Notes: a model not told the origin generated them from the letters alone. A stretch of 9,555 nucleotides of DNA from Bdellovibrio sp. (GCA_017745015.1 JAGIAF010000123.1:1-9555), one strand, 5' to 3'. Shown: positions 1-7,718, counted from the first letter of the stretch. Made by a program: numbers and translations.

Positions 1-1
1 G

Positions 2-583
2 AAGATTGCCAATGAATGTGTCACAGCGATTGACGATGGAACCATCGAAAATGGTTGGGGCTCGTTGAATATGGATGACGAAGGAAACAAAACAAAACGC
101 ACGACATTAATTGAAAACGGCGTTTTGAAATCTTATATCGTCGACGAAATGGGTTCGCGCCAAACAGGTTATGAAATCACAGGCAGCGGTCGTCGTCAGT
201 CGTACAAGTACGCGCCGGCGTCTCGTATGCGGAATACGTTCATCGGTGCCGGGAAGGATTCCTTCGAAGATATGATTCGCGATGTAGATTACGGTCTTTA
301 CGCGAAGAAAATGGGCGGTGGTTCCGTGAACCCGGGTACTGGCGATTACAACTTCCAAGTTCAAGAAGGCTACATCATTCGCAATGGTCGCATTGAAGAA
401 GTGGTGAAGGGTGCTTGCTTGATCGGTCGTGGTATCGACACCCTTGGTAAGATCACTAAAGTTTCTAACGAATTGAAATTGGCGACGGGTATGTGCGGTT
501 CAGTGAGCGGCAGTATCCCCGCAGCTGTGGGCCAGCCACAGATTCTTGTATCAAGCCTTATGGTTGGCGGGAGAGCAGGATAA
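2..583 (+). CDS. tldD: TldD metalloprotease, C-terminal part (5' truncated by window edge)
   Basis: This is the last 193 codons of TldD, read in frame from base 2; the start lies outside the window. TldD is the catalytic subunit of the TldD/TldE heterodimeric cytosolic zinc protease (peptidase family U62), known from work in E. coli on microcin B17 maturation and CcdA degradation. Seen here are the family-typical stretch with IDDGT then GSLNMDDEG near the start, the NPGTGDYNF segment, and the terminal GMCG...VGQPQI block. The Cys in GMCG (codon 494-496) matches the third metal ligand of E. coli TldD. The HExxxH ligands would lie upstream and cannot be checked. The gene stops at 581-583, overlapping the tldE start by one base. 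E. coli TldD is about 480 residues, so roughly 40 percent is visible. The identification is firm; the biological substrate in this organism is unknown. Confidence 0.93.
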   Translation, partial: KIANECVTAIDDGTIENGWGSLNMDDEGNKTKRTTLIENGVLKSYIVDEMGSRQTGYEITGSGRRQSYKYAPASRMRNTFIGAGKDSFEDMIRDVDYGLYAKKMGGGSVNPGTGDYNFQVQEGYIIRNGRIEEVVKGACLIGRGIDTLGKITKVSNELKLATGMCGSVSGSIPAAVGQPQILVSSLMVGGRAG

Positions 584-1923
584 TGGATTCAATTAAAGAG
601 AATTTCCAAAAGATCGCTGCGGAAGCGAAACAAGACGGCGTAAAAGTAGAAATGCTTTTCTCGGGTGGTGAAAACTTGCGCTTGGGTTTCCAAAAGAAGA
701 AGCTTGAGAAGTTTGAGTCTACGCAAACGCAAATGGCCGGTATTCGCGTTGTGGCGGGTGCTAACCAAGGTTATGCCTATACTGAGAACACATCTTCAGA
801 GGCATTGCTACGCACGTACAAAGAAGCCTTGAACAATGCGCGCACGGTGCAGGCACCAGATGCCATTGAAGTGCCAATGATGAAGCCGCAACCGTATCAA
901 GCGATGAATCTTTTTAATCCAGAAGAAATTTCTATGGAGAAGAAGATGGAAGTTGCGCGTTTGTTGGAAGAGAAAGCCCTGGAAGCAGATCCGCGCATTC
1001 AAGCGGTTCCATACTCTGGGTTTAATGAAAGCTCTAGCTTCCGTCGTATTTTGAATACAGAAGGAGTGGATCTCGAGTTCAAACAGAACTATTACACAGG
1101 TTACAGCAGCCCTTTGGCGAAGGAGGGTGAAGTGACTAAGATGGGTGGCGAAGGTTTCTTTGTTCGCTCCTTTCAAGATGCAAAACCTGAAGATGTCGTC
1201 CGTGAAGGCGTTAAGAAAGCTACAGAACGCTTGGGGGCTACGAAACTTAAAACGGGTAACTATGCAGTAGTTATCGACCGCGAAGAGTTTTCGACAGTAC
1301 TGCAAATGATGGCGAGCTATCTTTCAGCAAAAGATGTCTATGAAGACAAGTCTTTGCTTAAAGGTAAGTTGGGACAAAAGATTGCGAGCGAAAAGTTTCA
1401 ATTGATCGATGATCCTTTTGAAACTCGTGGTACAGGCCTTCGTCCGTTTGATTCCGAAGGCGCGCCTTCGCAAAAGACGGTGCTTTTCGAAAACGGTGTC
1501 TTGAAGAATTATCTTACGAACCTTGAGTATGCAAAGCGCATGAACTTGCCTCACACCGCAAGTGCAGCTCGCAGTCCGGCGTCGCCGATGGATATCGGTC
1601 CGACAAACTTAGTGGTTGCTAAGGGCGATAAAACATTGCAGCAACTTTTGTCTAAGTACGACAAGGTTGTTCATGTAACGAGCTTTGAAGGTGGATTGCA
1701 CGCGGGCTTTAAAGATTCTACCGGCGACATCTCTATGCCGGCCGAAGGTTTCTTGTATGAGAACGGGAAGTGTGTAGGACCTGTTGATCAATTTGTGATG
1801 TCCGGGAATGTCCTAGATCTTTTGCGTGATATCGATGAACTGGGCGACACGTATAATCGTGAGGGTAATAGTCTTATTGCTCCCGATGTTCTTGTGAAGT
1901 CTTTAAGTTTTGCTGGTGCATAG
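583..1923 (+). CDS. pmbA: TldE/PmbA, partner subunit of the TldD/TldE protease
   Basis: The product is 446 residues, close to the usual PmbA/TldE length of about 450. It is homologous to TldD but belongs to the subfamily lacking the metal-binding HExxxH motif, and none is visible. In known structures it pairs with TldD to enclose the protease chamber. Family signatures seen include GIRVVAGANQGYAYTEN in the N-terminal domain, the HTASAARSPAS segment and the C-terminal run with GFKDSTGDISMPAEG followed by LYENGK. The start at 583 was chosen because the ATG overlaps the tldD stop (TAATG), GGGAG at 569-573 sits 9 bases upstream, and MDSIKENF matches a normal TldE N-terminus. The in-frame ATG at 493 would force a 91-base overlap with tldD and add a non-homologous leader. 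The overlap implies translational coupling and equal subunit supply. A weak terminator follows. Confidence 0.93.
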   Translation: MDSIKENFQKIAAEAKQDGVKVEMLFSGGENLRLGFQKKKLEKFESTQTQMAGIRVVAGANQGYAYTENTSSEALLRTYKEALNNARTVQAPDAIEVPMMKPQPYQAMNLFNPEEISMEKKMEVARLLEEKALEADPRIQAVPYSGFNESSSFRRILNTEGVDLEFKQNYYTGYSSPLAKEGEVTKMGGEGFFVRSFQDAKPEDVVREGVKKATERLGATKLKTGNYAVVIDREEFSTVLQMMASYLSAKDVYEDKSLLKGKLGQKIASEKFQLIDDPFETRGTGLRPFDSEGAPSQKTVLFENGVLKNYLTNLEYAKRMNLPHTASAARSPASPMDIGPTNLVVAKGDKTLQQLLSKYDKVVHVTSFEGGLHAGFKDSTGDISMPAEGFLYENGKCVGPVDQFVMSGNVLDLLRDIDELGDTYNREGNSLIAPDVLVKSLSFAGA

Positions 1924-1933
1924 CAAGATTAAT

Positions 1934-1964
1934 CCAGCAAAGCATTAAGCGCTGGCTGTTTTTT
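1934..1964 (+). terminator. Weak intrinsic terminator after tldD-tldE
   Basis: An outer CCAGC (1934-1938) pairs with GCTGG (1951-1955). An inner GC pair closes the loop ATTAA, with an AAA bulge on the 5' side. A run of six T (1959-1964) follows after CTG. It lies 11 bases past the tldE stop. The short bulged stem makes it weaker than the one after topA, so partial read-through into the transporter gene is possible. Confidence 0.5.
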
Positions 1965-2013
1965 GCCATCAGGTTCATGATGAAAGTATCAAACTCTTTC
2001 AAAGGTGACTTGA

Positions 2014-3438
2014 ATGGCAAAAACCACTCACAAAACTGGAGGCCTCGAAAGAATGGCCTCCGCCGTAACAAATTGGGCGGAACGTTGGTTCCCTGATTCT
2101 TATATCTTCGCAGTTCTTGCGATCGTCGTTGTAACTCTTGGAGCATTCTTAGCAGGTGTCTCGCCGAAATCGGTGGCAACAGCATTTGGTGACGGTTACT
2201 GGAGTCTTATTCCTTTCACTATGCAGATGGCGATTGTGACCATCTCAGGCTATATTGTGGCCTCGTCTCCTCCAGCGGGGAAGCTCATCAATAAGCTCGC
2301 ACAACTTCCTAAATCAGAGCGCAGCGCGATTGCCTATGTGGCATTCTTTACGATTCTTGCTTCGCTTTTGAATTGGGCTTTCAGTTTGGTGTTCGGGGGT
2401 CTTTACGTAAGAGCATTAGCTCGTCGTACGGATTTGCGTATCGACTATCGCGCAGCGGGAGCCTCAGGATATTTGGGGCTTGGGGCAACATGGGCGTTGG
2501 GTCTGAGTTCTTCTGCGGCTCAGTTGCAGGCCAATGTTGATAGTATTCCGAAATCACTTTTGCCGATTACGGGCGTGATTCCTTTTGCTGAAACTATTTT
2601 CTTGCCGCAATCGTTGATCATGCTCGCGGTTTTGATGGTGGTCTCGGTCGCGATCTCTTATTTGTCTGCGCCCACTCGTGATCGTGCTGTCACAGCACAA
2701 GATTTGGGCATCGATGTGAGTGATGATGTGGAAAAGTCCATCGAGAAACCCAAGCAACCAGGGGATTGGTTGGAGTATTCTCCAATTTTGACCATCTTGG
2801 TAGTGATCTTAGGTTTTTGGTGGTTGGGTATGGAGTTCGCGAACAAAGATGTTGTCCTCGCGATTTCTAATTTGAACACCTACAATTTGATGTTCTTGAT
2901 GCTCGGTATGATTTTGACATGGAGACCGAAGCGTTTCTTGCACTCTGTTGCGAAAGCGGTTCCTTCAGTTGCGGGCATCCTGATTCAATTTCCACTTTAC
3001 GGAAGTATCGCCTACATTTTGACGAAGGCTCCGGGAGCTGACGGGCAGACGTTGTCTCATCACATTTCGAACTTCTTCGTTTCGATTTCAACGAAGGATA
3101 CATTCTCGGCATTGATGGGTGTTTACTCTGCGATCTTGGGTTTCTTCGTTCCGTCAGGCGGTGGTAAGTGGATTATTGAAGCCCCTTACTTGATGCAGGC
3201 AGCGAATGAACTCAAAGTGCATTTGGGTTGGACGGTGATGGTTTACAACGCGGCGGAAGCTTTGCCGAACTTGATCAATCCGTTCTTTATGATGGCTTTG
3301 CTGGGAGTGCTGGGCTTAAAAGCGCGCGATATCGTGGGTTATACTGTGACTCAGTTAGTGGTGCATGCACCGTTGGTGATATTCATGTTGTGGGCGTTAG
3401 GTGAAACATTGACCTACCACCCACCCATTATTCCTTAA
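2014..3438 (+). CDS. atoE: Short-chain fatty acid transporter, AtoE family
   Basis: This is a 474-residue inner-membrane protein of the AtoE / short-chain fatty acid transporter family; E. coli AtoE is about 440 residues. The family is believed to move acetoacetate, butyrate and similar acids across the cytoplasmic membrane. About ten or more hydrophobic segments are visible, for example around residues 30-49, 66-84, 106-130, 201-218, 258-275, 291-303 and 446-464. A hydrophilic, charged cytosolic-type loop runs over 219-253. The conserved glycine motif VPSGGGKW at 379-386 is the clearest family marker, preceded by a FSALMGVYSAILGFF segment. The start is supported by AAAGGTGA at 2001-2008. No acetoacetate or butyrate catabolism genes (atoA/D/B) are adjacent, so the real substrate is uncertain. 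The gene sits 90 bases after tldE behind a weak terminator and overlaps the convergent minus-strand gene by four bases. Confidence 0.88.
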   Translation: MAKTTHKTGGLERMASAVTNWAERWFPDSYIFAVLAIVVVTLGAFLAGVSPKSVATAFGDGYWSLIPFTMQMAIVTISGYIVASSPPAGKLINKLAQLPKSERSAIAYVAFFTILASLLNWAFSLVFGGLYVRALARRTDLRIDYRAAGASGYLGLGATWALGLSSSAAQLQANVDSIPKSLLPITGVIPFAETIFLPQSLIMLAVLMVVSVAISYLSAPTRDRAVTAQDLGIDVSDDVEKSIEKPKQPGDWLEYSPILTILVVILGFWWLGMEFANKDVVLAISNLNTYNLMFLMLGMILTWRPKRFLHSVAKAVPSVAGILIQFPLYGSIAYILTKAPGADGQTLSHHISNFFVSISTKDTFSALMGVYSAILGFFVPSGGGKWIIEAPYLMQAANELKVHLGWTVMVYNAAEALPNLINPFFMMALLGVLGLKARDIVGYTVTQLVVHAPLVIFMLWALGETLTYHPPIIP

Positions 3439-3800
3439 GAAGCGAATTTAGATTTGAGGCGCTGAAGCATATTCTTTGGCGCCCAGTCTTCGGGATCATC
3501 TTTTAAACGCATGTGATTTTTATCGATATAAGAAAGATGTTTGAAGATCTGATCCACAGCTTCCTTCGCAGACTGATAGCCGTCAGCTGATACGAAGTTT
3601 CTGTAATAGGCCCCTTCAATCCAAAGCTCGCCCTTTGGTTTCAATAAAACTTGCACCTCACCAAAACCATAAACGCGATCTTTATGCGTAGGCAATGAGA
3701 CCAAGCCTTGATAGTGCAGGTTCTTGAACAGCCATTGATTAGCTGCGAGTTCGTCCAATTTTTTTGCGACATAATCAATCGCGTGTTGATGACTTGCCAT
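3435..3800 (-). CDS. Conserved-looking hypothetical protein, 121 aa, cytosolic
   Basis: I do not recognise this family. The product has no signal peptide, no membrane segment and no cysteine. It is rich in aromatic and charged residues. A central pattern (VYGFGEVQVLLKP, then GELWIEGAYYRNF) reads as alternating beta strands, flanked by an N-terminal helix (HAIDYVAKKLDELAA) and C-terminal helices (SAKEAVDQIFKHLSYI, then MLQRLKSKF). This suggests a small alpha/beta fold. Translation is well supported: on the minus strand GAAGAGGGGG lies about 5 bases before the ATG at 3798-3800. The stop (TTA at 3435-3437) is shared with the convergent transporter stop. The gap to the next upstream minus-strand gene is 176 bases, so it probably has its own promoter. 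No function is assigned. Confidence 0.75.
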   Translation of the reverse strand: MASHQHAIDYVAKKLDELAANQWLFKNLHYQGLVSLPTHKDRVYGFGEVQVLLKPKGELWIEGAYYRNFVSADGYQSAKEAVDQIFKHLSYIDKNHMRLKDDPEDWAPKNMLQRLKSKFAS

Positions 3801-3817
3801 AATGGCCCCCTCTTCCC

Positions 3818-3856
3818 AAGTTACGTTCCGATGGCACCCTAACTTCGGGAAAGTTA
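3818..3856 (-). promoter_or_regulatory. Three-copy complementary hexamer in the leader of the hypothetical gene
   Basis: On the plus strand the gap upstream of the 3800 start holds AAGTTA (3818-3823), TAACTT (3840-3845) and AAGTTA (3851-3856). In minus-strand RNA the middle copy could pair with either neighbour. One pairing gives a hairpin with a 5-base loop (3840-3856). The other gives a 16-base loop (3818-3845) ending just upstream of the Shine-Dalgarno. This resembles a simple two-state leader, but the stems are only 6 bp and AT-rich, so chance is a real alternative. Nothing else was recognised in 3801-3976 apart from the possible terminator next to the HAD gene. Confidence 0.25.
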
Positions 3857-3926
3857 AGATGCGGATTACAAAAAGCTTATCGGAGTGGGGGAGATTGAGC
3901 TAAAGAGTTGATGTTCAAAAGCAGTC

Positions 3927-3963
3927 AAAAAAAATTTGAAAGTTCAGAGGGGAGTTCAACTTT
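3927..3963 (-). terminator. Possible weak terminator of the HAD phosphatase gene
   Basis: Read on the minus strand, AAAGTT (3963-3958) can pair with AACTTT (3944-3939) across a 13-base loop. After CAAA it is followed by eight T (plus-strand A run 3934-3927). It lies just past the HAD gene stop at 3977. The stem is AT-rich and the spacing to the T run is loose, so the call is tentative. Confidence 0.3.
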
Positions 3964-3976
3964 TCGTCTCGAATTT

Positions 3977-4753
3977 TTACTTGGAATTGAGAATGGCATT
4001 CGCGATTTCAGTGAATCCAAGTCCGCCTCTGTTTAGGGTCACGAAGCTTGGCTTGTGTTGGATTTGATCAATAAAATTTCTTATATTTTCGACGGCGAAG
4101 CTGTTGGGAAAATATTGAAACATAGGTTCGTCATTCGGGGAGTCACCACTGAACCCACAGACTCTTTTTGCTTCTTCCGAGGAAACACCGAACTCTCGTT
4201 CGAGAAAACGAAGGCTCATCGTCAGTTTGTCGTATTGACCGAACCAACCATTCACGTGGATGGAGCTGACTTTTGCCTGAGCGCCATGGGCATGGAAGAT
4301 GTCGACGATTTTTTGAACTTCAGAGCGCGGGAGTGGAGTGACGTCTTCGCAGAAATCAATGGCAAGATCCATCAAGCGACAAAACTGATCGCTCGCTAAA
4401 TCACAGCCAGGAACTTTTTGAAGAACTTCTTTTTCGAGGATGTTTAATTTTGCGCGGTTGTTTTTTTGAGTCGTTTCATCAAAGAAGAAATGGCGCTGCA
4501 TTTTTTTATCGTGATAACGGAAATAAAATCCACCGTTTTCTCCAACGATACCACTCACGGGCCACATGCGTGCGATCATCTCGCACCATCCTGCAGGACG
4601 ACCCGTCACTGGGATCACATGAATCCCTGCGTGGTGCAAATTCCACAACGCTTGATAGGCCTCAGGTCCCAACTGACCTTCATCCGTAAGGGTGTCATCG
4701 ATATCTGTGAGGAGAAAGCGTAGAGATTGTGCAAATTCAGAGACGTTCTTCAT
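3977..4753 (-). CDS. HAD superfamily type IIB phosphatase (Cof / sugar-phosphatase-like)
   Basis: This is a 258-residue cytosolic hydrolase with all four HAD motifs. Motif I is DIDDTLT (nucleophile Asp17, acid/base Asp19, Thr21), motif II is VTGRP (Thr50), motif III is Lys176 in YDKLTM, and motif IV is GDSPNDEPMF (Asp204, Asn207, Asp208). The long insert between motifs II and III fits a C2 cap, and the order and spacing match HAD-IIB enzymes such as sucrose-phosphate, mannosyl-3-phosphoglycerate and Cof-type phosphatases. The substrate cannot be told from sequence; a sugar phosphate or small phosphometabolite is likely. The start at 4753 gives a normal short N-terminus before motif I, but no good Shine-Dalgarno precedes it. 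It is transcribed divergently from topA across a 154-base gap, and a perfect TATAAT on the minus strand (4874-4869) could serve it with a leader of about 110 bases. Confidence 0.87.
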   Translation of the reverse strand: MKNVSEFAQSLRFLLTDIDDTLTDEGQLGPEAYQALWNLHHAGIHVIPVTGRPAGWCEMIARMWPVSGIVGENGGFYFRYHDKKMQRHFFFDETTQKNNRAKLNILEKEVLQKVPGCDLASDQFCRLMDLAIDFCEDVTPLPRSEVQKIVDIFHAHGAQAKVSSIHVNGWFGQYDKLTMSLRFLEREFGVSSEEAKRVCGFSGDSPNDEPMFQYFPNSFAVENIRNFIDQIQHKPSFVTLNRGGLGFTEIANAILNSK

Positions 4754-4844
4754 GTGAGGAAGTGTATCAAACCCCCACGAAGGGGAGCAGAGCCCTTTTG
4801 GTCTTTTCGCTAGTTGTCAAAATTGAGGCTTGCATCTTCTGGGG

Positions 4845-4873
4845 TTCGCCATCATGTTTTGTCTATATATTAT
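4845..4873 (+). promoter_or_regulatory. Candidate topA promoter in the divergent HAD/topA gap
   Basis: An AT-rich island at 4862-4875 contains TATTAT (4868-4873, 5 of 6 to the sigma70 -10 consensus). TTCGCC (4845-4850, 3 of 6 to the -35) lies 17 bases upstream. The topA start is 34 bases further on, with GAAGGG at 4894-4899 as ribosome binding site. The same island reads TATAAT on the minus strand, so it may serve both divergent genes. The match is by eye only, and the organism's sigma factor preferences are unknown. Confidence 0.4.
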
Positions 4874-4907
4874 ATCCCGGTTACAAGCTGGATGAAGGGC
4901 TGGTTCT

Positions 4908-7631
4908 ATGGCCAAAAAAACTGACGCAGTATCTGACGGCATTAAATTAGTGATCGTGGAGTCTCCCACGAAAGCTAAAACCATTCGTAAGTTTCTTGGA
5001 AGAGATTACGTGGTGGAGTCCTGTATGGGACATATCCGCGATTTGCCGCAATCTGCTAAAGACATTCCGGAAAAAGTAAAGAAAGAGAAATGGGCGCAGC
5101 TCGGCGTGAACGTCGACAAAAACTTCGAGCCCCTTTACTGCATCCCGAAAGACAAAACGAAAGTAGTTAAGAACCTCAAAGATAAACTCGACGAAGCCTC
5201 AGAGCTTTACCTCGCGACCGATGAAGACCGCGAAGGGGAGTCTATCAGCTGGCATTTGCTTGAAGTTCTTAAACCCAAAGTTCCAACAAAACGAATGGTG
5301 TTCCATGAGATCACTAAAGATGCGATCCAAAAAGCGTTGAAAGACACGCGTGAGATCGACATCAATCTGGTGCGTGCTCAAGAAGCACGTCGTGTGTTGG
5401 ACCGTTTAGTGGGTTATACGATTTCTCCGCTTTTGTGGAAGAAAGTTGCTTACGGGCTTTCTGCAGGTCGCGTGCAGTCCGTGGCTGTGCGTTTGATCGT
5501 GGAAAGAGAACTTGAGCGCATCCGCTTTAAAAAATCATCTTATTGGGGCGTGTTGGCTGAGTTGTCGAAAGACGGCGTCAGCTTTGAGTCGCGCTTGCAG
5601 CAATTTAAAAACCAACGTGTCGCGACCGGTAAAGACTTCGACGGCCTGACAGGTCAGTTGACGGCTGGGAAAGACGTTTTGGTTCTTGGTGAAAAAGACG
5701 CAGCGAAATTATCGGCGGATTTGAAATCAGGCAACTGGATCGTTTCTGATGTAGAAGAAAAACCAACCTTCAGAAAACCAGCAGCTCCTTTCATCACTTC
5801 CAGCTTGCAACAGGAAGCCAATCGTAAATTGGGTCTGAGTGCCCGTGAGACGATGCAAGTGGCACAAAAACTTTACGAACAAGGTTTTATCACTTACATG
5901 CGTACTGACTCGACCTTCTTGTCGAATGAAGCGATCAACGCAGCCCGCGATTGCATCACCTCGAAGTACGGCAAAGAGTACATGACTCCGCAACCTCGTT
6001 CCTACGCTGCGAAAAAAGTGAAAGGTGCTCAAGAGGCCCATGAAGCGATTCGTCCCGCGGGTAACCAGTTTCAAGACCCAGATGAAACAGGTCTGACAGG
6101 TCAGCAGTTCCGTCTTTACGATTTGATTTGGAAACGTACGATTGCATCGCAAATGGTGGATGCACGTCAAAAACAAGTCAGCGCAAAAATCACGGTGGGT
6201 GAGGCGATCTTCGGTGCTTCCGGCATGACGATCGAGTTCCCAGGTTTCTTGCGTGCTTACGTGGAAGGATCAGATGATCCAGAAGCAGATTTGGCAGAGC
6301 GCGAGGTGCGTTTGCCGGCGTTGAAAGTTAAAGACGCTGTGAAATGCGCGAAGCTGGATCCAACTTCTCACGAAACAAAACCTCCAGCTCGCTATACGGA
6401 GGCCAGCCTTGTCCAAACGATGGAAAAAGAAGGTATCGGCCGTCCGTCTACGTACGCGTCGGTTATCGGTACTATCATTGACCGTGGTTACGTTCGCAAA
6501 GGCGGCACTGCCTTGATTCCAACTTTCACCGCGATGATTGTTTCAAAACTTTTGAGCAGTCACTTAACTCAGTACGTGGACTTGGGCTTCACTTCCGAAA
6601 TGGAACAAAGCCTGGATCACATTGCTGAAGGTGAGTTGGATTGGGAAAGCTATCTGGCATCGATCTACAAAGGCCCTAAAGGTCTTCGTGCGATGGTGGA
6701 TAACCAAGAAGAGAAAATCAATCCGGATGAAGCACGCACGATGAGCCTTGAAGGCATGGATAAGTATAAATTCCATGTGGGCCGTTACGGTGCGTACCTT
6801 ACAACAACTCGCGATGGCGAAGATGTGAGCGCGTCGGTTCCAGATAATGAATCACCTGCTGACATCACTCCGGAAATCGCCGAGAAGTTGATTGATCAAA
6901 AAATCAATGGTGCGGATGCCCTGGGTAAAGATCCAAAAACTGGTTTGCCAATTTATGTATTGAGCGGCCGTTATGGTCCTTACGTACAATTGGGTGATGT
7001 GAGTCCTGAAGATGACAAGCCGAAACGTGCGTCTCTTCCTCCCGGCACTCAGCCAGAGCAAGTGGACTTGCAAATGGCCATCGACCTTTTGGCCTTGCCT
7101 CGGACCTTGGGTACTCATCCTGGCACGGGTAAAGAGATCAAAGCTGGTTTGGGCCGCTTCGGTCCTTTTGTAGTTCATGATGGTGACTATCGTTCGATTC
7201 CAAAAGGCGAGAGTGTGATCACGATCACTTTTGATCGCGCGATGGAAATGCTAAGCCAACCGAAAAAAGGTCGCGGTAAAGCGGCTGCTTTGAAAGATCT
7301 TGGCGCGCATCCAGATACGGGTGATCAAATTCAAGTATTCAACGGTCCTTACGGTCCTTACATTAAGAGCGGTAAAACCAATGCGTCTCTTCCGGAGGGC
7401 ACTACAGTGGAAACTGTGACTCTTGAGCAAGCGATTGGCTTGATCAACGAGAAGGGCCCAGCGAAGGGAAAAGGCAAAGGTAAAGCGAAAAGTGCTGCAA
7501 AAGCTAAAGCACCGAAGGCAGCCAAAGCCGCAGCTCCGAAGAAGTCTTTGAAGTCAGCGGAGACCGCGGCGGATAAGGCGAAAGCTCTCGGCGTGAAGAA
7601 GGTCGTCACTCGTAAATCGAAAAAGAAATAG
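4908..7631 (+). CDS. topA: DNA topoisomerase I (type IA) with four C-terminal repeats and a Lys/Ala-rich tail
   Basis: The product is 907 residues. It relaxes negative supercoils by cutting one strand and forming a 5'-phosphotyrosine link. The TOPRIM domain starts near residue 13, with Glu18 in VIVESPTKAKT and the acidic triad Asp105, Asp107, Glu109 in TDEDREGE. The core carries the active-site Tyr330 in GFITYMRTDS and the signature EGIGRPSTYASVIGTI. Four C-terminal topoisomerase repeats follow, marked by GRYGAY (625), GRYGPY (687), GRFGPF (749) and GPYGPY (813), spaced 62, 62 and 64 residues. No CxxC zinc ribbon is present, unlike E. coli TopA. Residues 850-907 form a basic tail with 20 Lys and 16 Ala in 58, probably a nonspecific DNA-binding extension as in actinobacterial TopA. 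GAAGGG lies 8 bases before the ATG. The gene is monocistronic, ending in a strong terminator. Confidence 0.97.
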   Translation: MAKKTDAVSDGIKLVIVESPTKAKTIRKFLGRDYVVESCMGHIRDLPQSAKDIPEKVKKEKWAQLGVNVDKNFEPLYCIPKDKTKVVKNLKDKLDEASELYLATDEDREGESISWHLLEVLKPKVPTKRMVFHEITKDAIQKALKDTREIDINLVRAQEARRVLDRLVGYTISPLLWKKVAYGLSAGRVQSVAVRLIVERELERIRFKKSSYWGVLAELSKDGVSFESRLQQFKNQRVATGKDFDGLTGQLTAGKDVLVLGEKDAAKLSADLKSGNWIVSDVEEKPTFRKPAAPFITSSLQQEANRKLGLSARETMQVAQKLYEQGFITYMRTDSTFLSNEAINAARDCITSKYGKEYMTPQPRSYAAKKVKGAQEAHEAIRPAGNQFQDPDETGLTGQQFRLYDLIWKRTIASQMVDARQKQVSAKITVGEAIFGASGMTIEFPGFLRAYVEGSDDPEADLAEREVRLPALKVKDAVKCAKLDPTSHETKPPARYTEASLVQTMEKEGIGRPSTYASVIGTIIDRGYVRKGGTALIPTFTAMIVSKLLSSHLTQYVDLGFTSEMEQSLDHIAEGELDWESYLASIYKGPKGLRAMVDNQEEKINPDEARTMSLEGMDKYKFHVGRYGAYLTTTRDGEDVSASVPDNESPADITPEIAEKLIDQKINGADALGKDPKTGLPIYVLSGRYGPYVQLGDVSPEDDKPKRASLPPGTQPEQVDLQMAIDLLALPRTLGTHPGTGKEIKAGLGRFGPFVVHDGDYRSIPKGESVITITFDRAMEMLSQPKKGRGKAAALKDLGAHPDTGDQIQVFNGPYGPYIKSGKTNASLPEGTTVETVTLEQAIGLINEKGPAKGKGKGKAKSAAKAKAPKAAKAAAPKKSLKSAETAADKAKALGVKKVVTRKSKKK

Positions 7632-7634
7632 TTT

Positions 7635-7664
7635 AAAAGGCGCTGAGAAATCAGCGCCTTTTTT
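7635..7664 (+). terminator. Strong intrinsic terminator of topA
   Basis: A perfect 12-bp stem (7635-7646 with 7651-7662) contains the GC-rich block GGCGCTGA/TCAGCGCC. It closes a GAAA tetraloop and runs into six T (7659-7664), then G and four more T. It begins 4 bases after the topA stop. The A-rich 5' side could also let it work in reverse, though no minus-strand gene ends here. Confidence 0.95.
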
Positions 7665-7689
7665 GTTTTCAAACTTAATGTGTGAAATC

Positions 7690-7718
7690 TTGATGTGATT
7701 CCCGGCCTTCTGTATCAG
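7690..7718 (+). promoter_or_regulatory. Candidate promoter for the small secreted protein
   Basis: TTGATG (7690-7695, 4 of 6 to the -35 consensus) is separated by exactly 17 bases from TATCAG (7713-7718, 4 of 6 to the -10). It lies after the topA terminator and about 65 bases before the next start, so a promoter is needed somewhere here. The match quality is modest. Confidence 0.35.

Noticed and set aside
493..582. Upstream in-frame ATG that would extend TldE by 30 residues
   Set aside because: It would overlap tldD by 91 bases, and the extra residues do not resemble TldE. The ATG at 583 overlaps the tldD stop and has a ribosome binding site.
808..1305. A 165-codon minus-strand open frame inside tldE
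   Set aside because: It is fully antisense to a well-identified gene, with a random-looking Cys/Phe/His-rich composition and no family signal.
1974..1984. Small dyad TTCAT-G-ATGAA upstream of the transporter gene
   Set aside because: An 11-base dyad is short enough to arise by chance, and no promoter elements frame it. It does not match the palindrome at 9200-9222.
4055..4399. A 114-codon plus-strand open frame across the HAD phosphatase gene
   Set aside because: The opposite strand carries all HAD motifs in order; this frame has no motif and is a shadow.
4772..4785. CCCC/GGGG mini-hairpin upstream of the HAD phosphatase start
   Set aside because: The stem is only four pairs with competing registers and no T run or known riboswitch features.
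6622..7450. Repeated GRYGPY-type DNA segments considered as a DNA repeat array
   Set aside because: They are the ordinary protein repeats of the type IA topoisomerase C-terminal domain, not a nucleotide repeat element.
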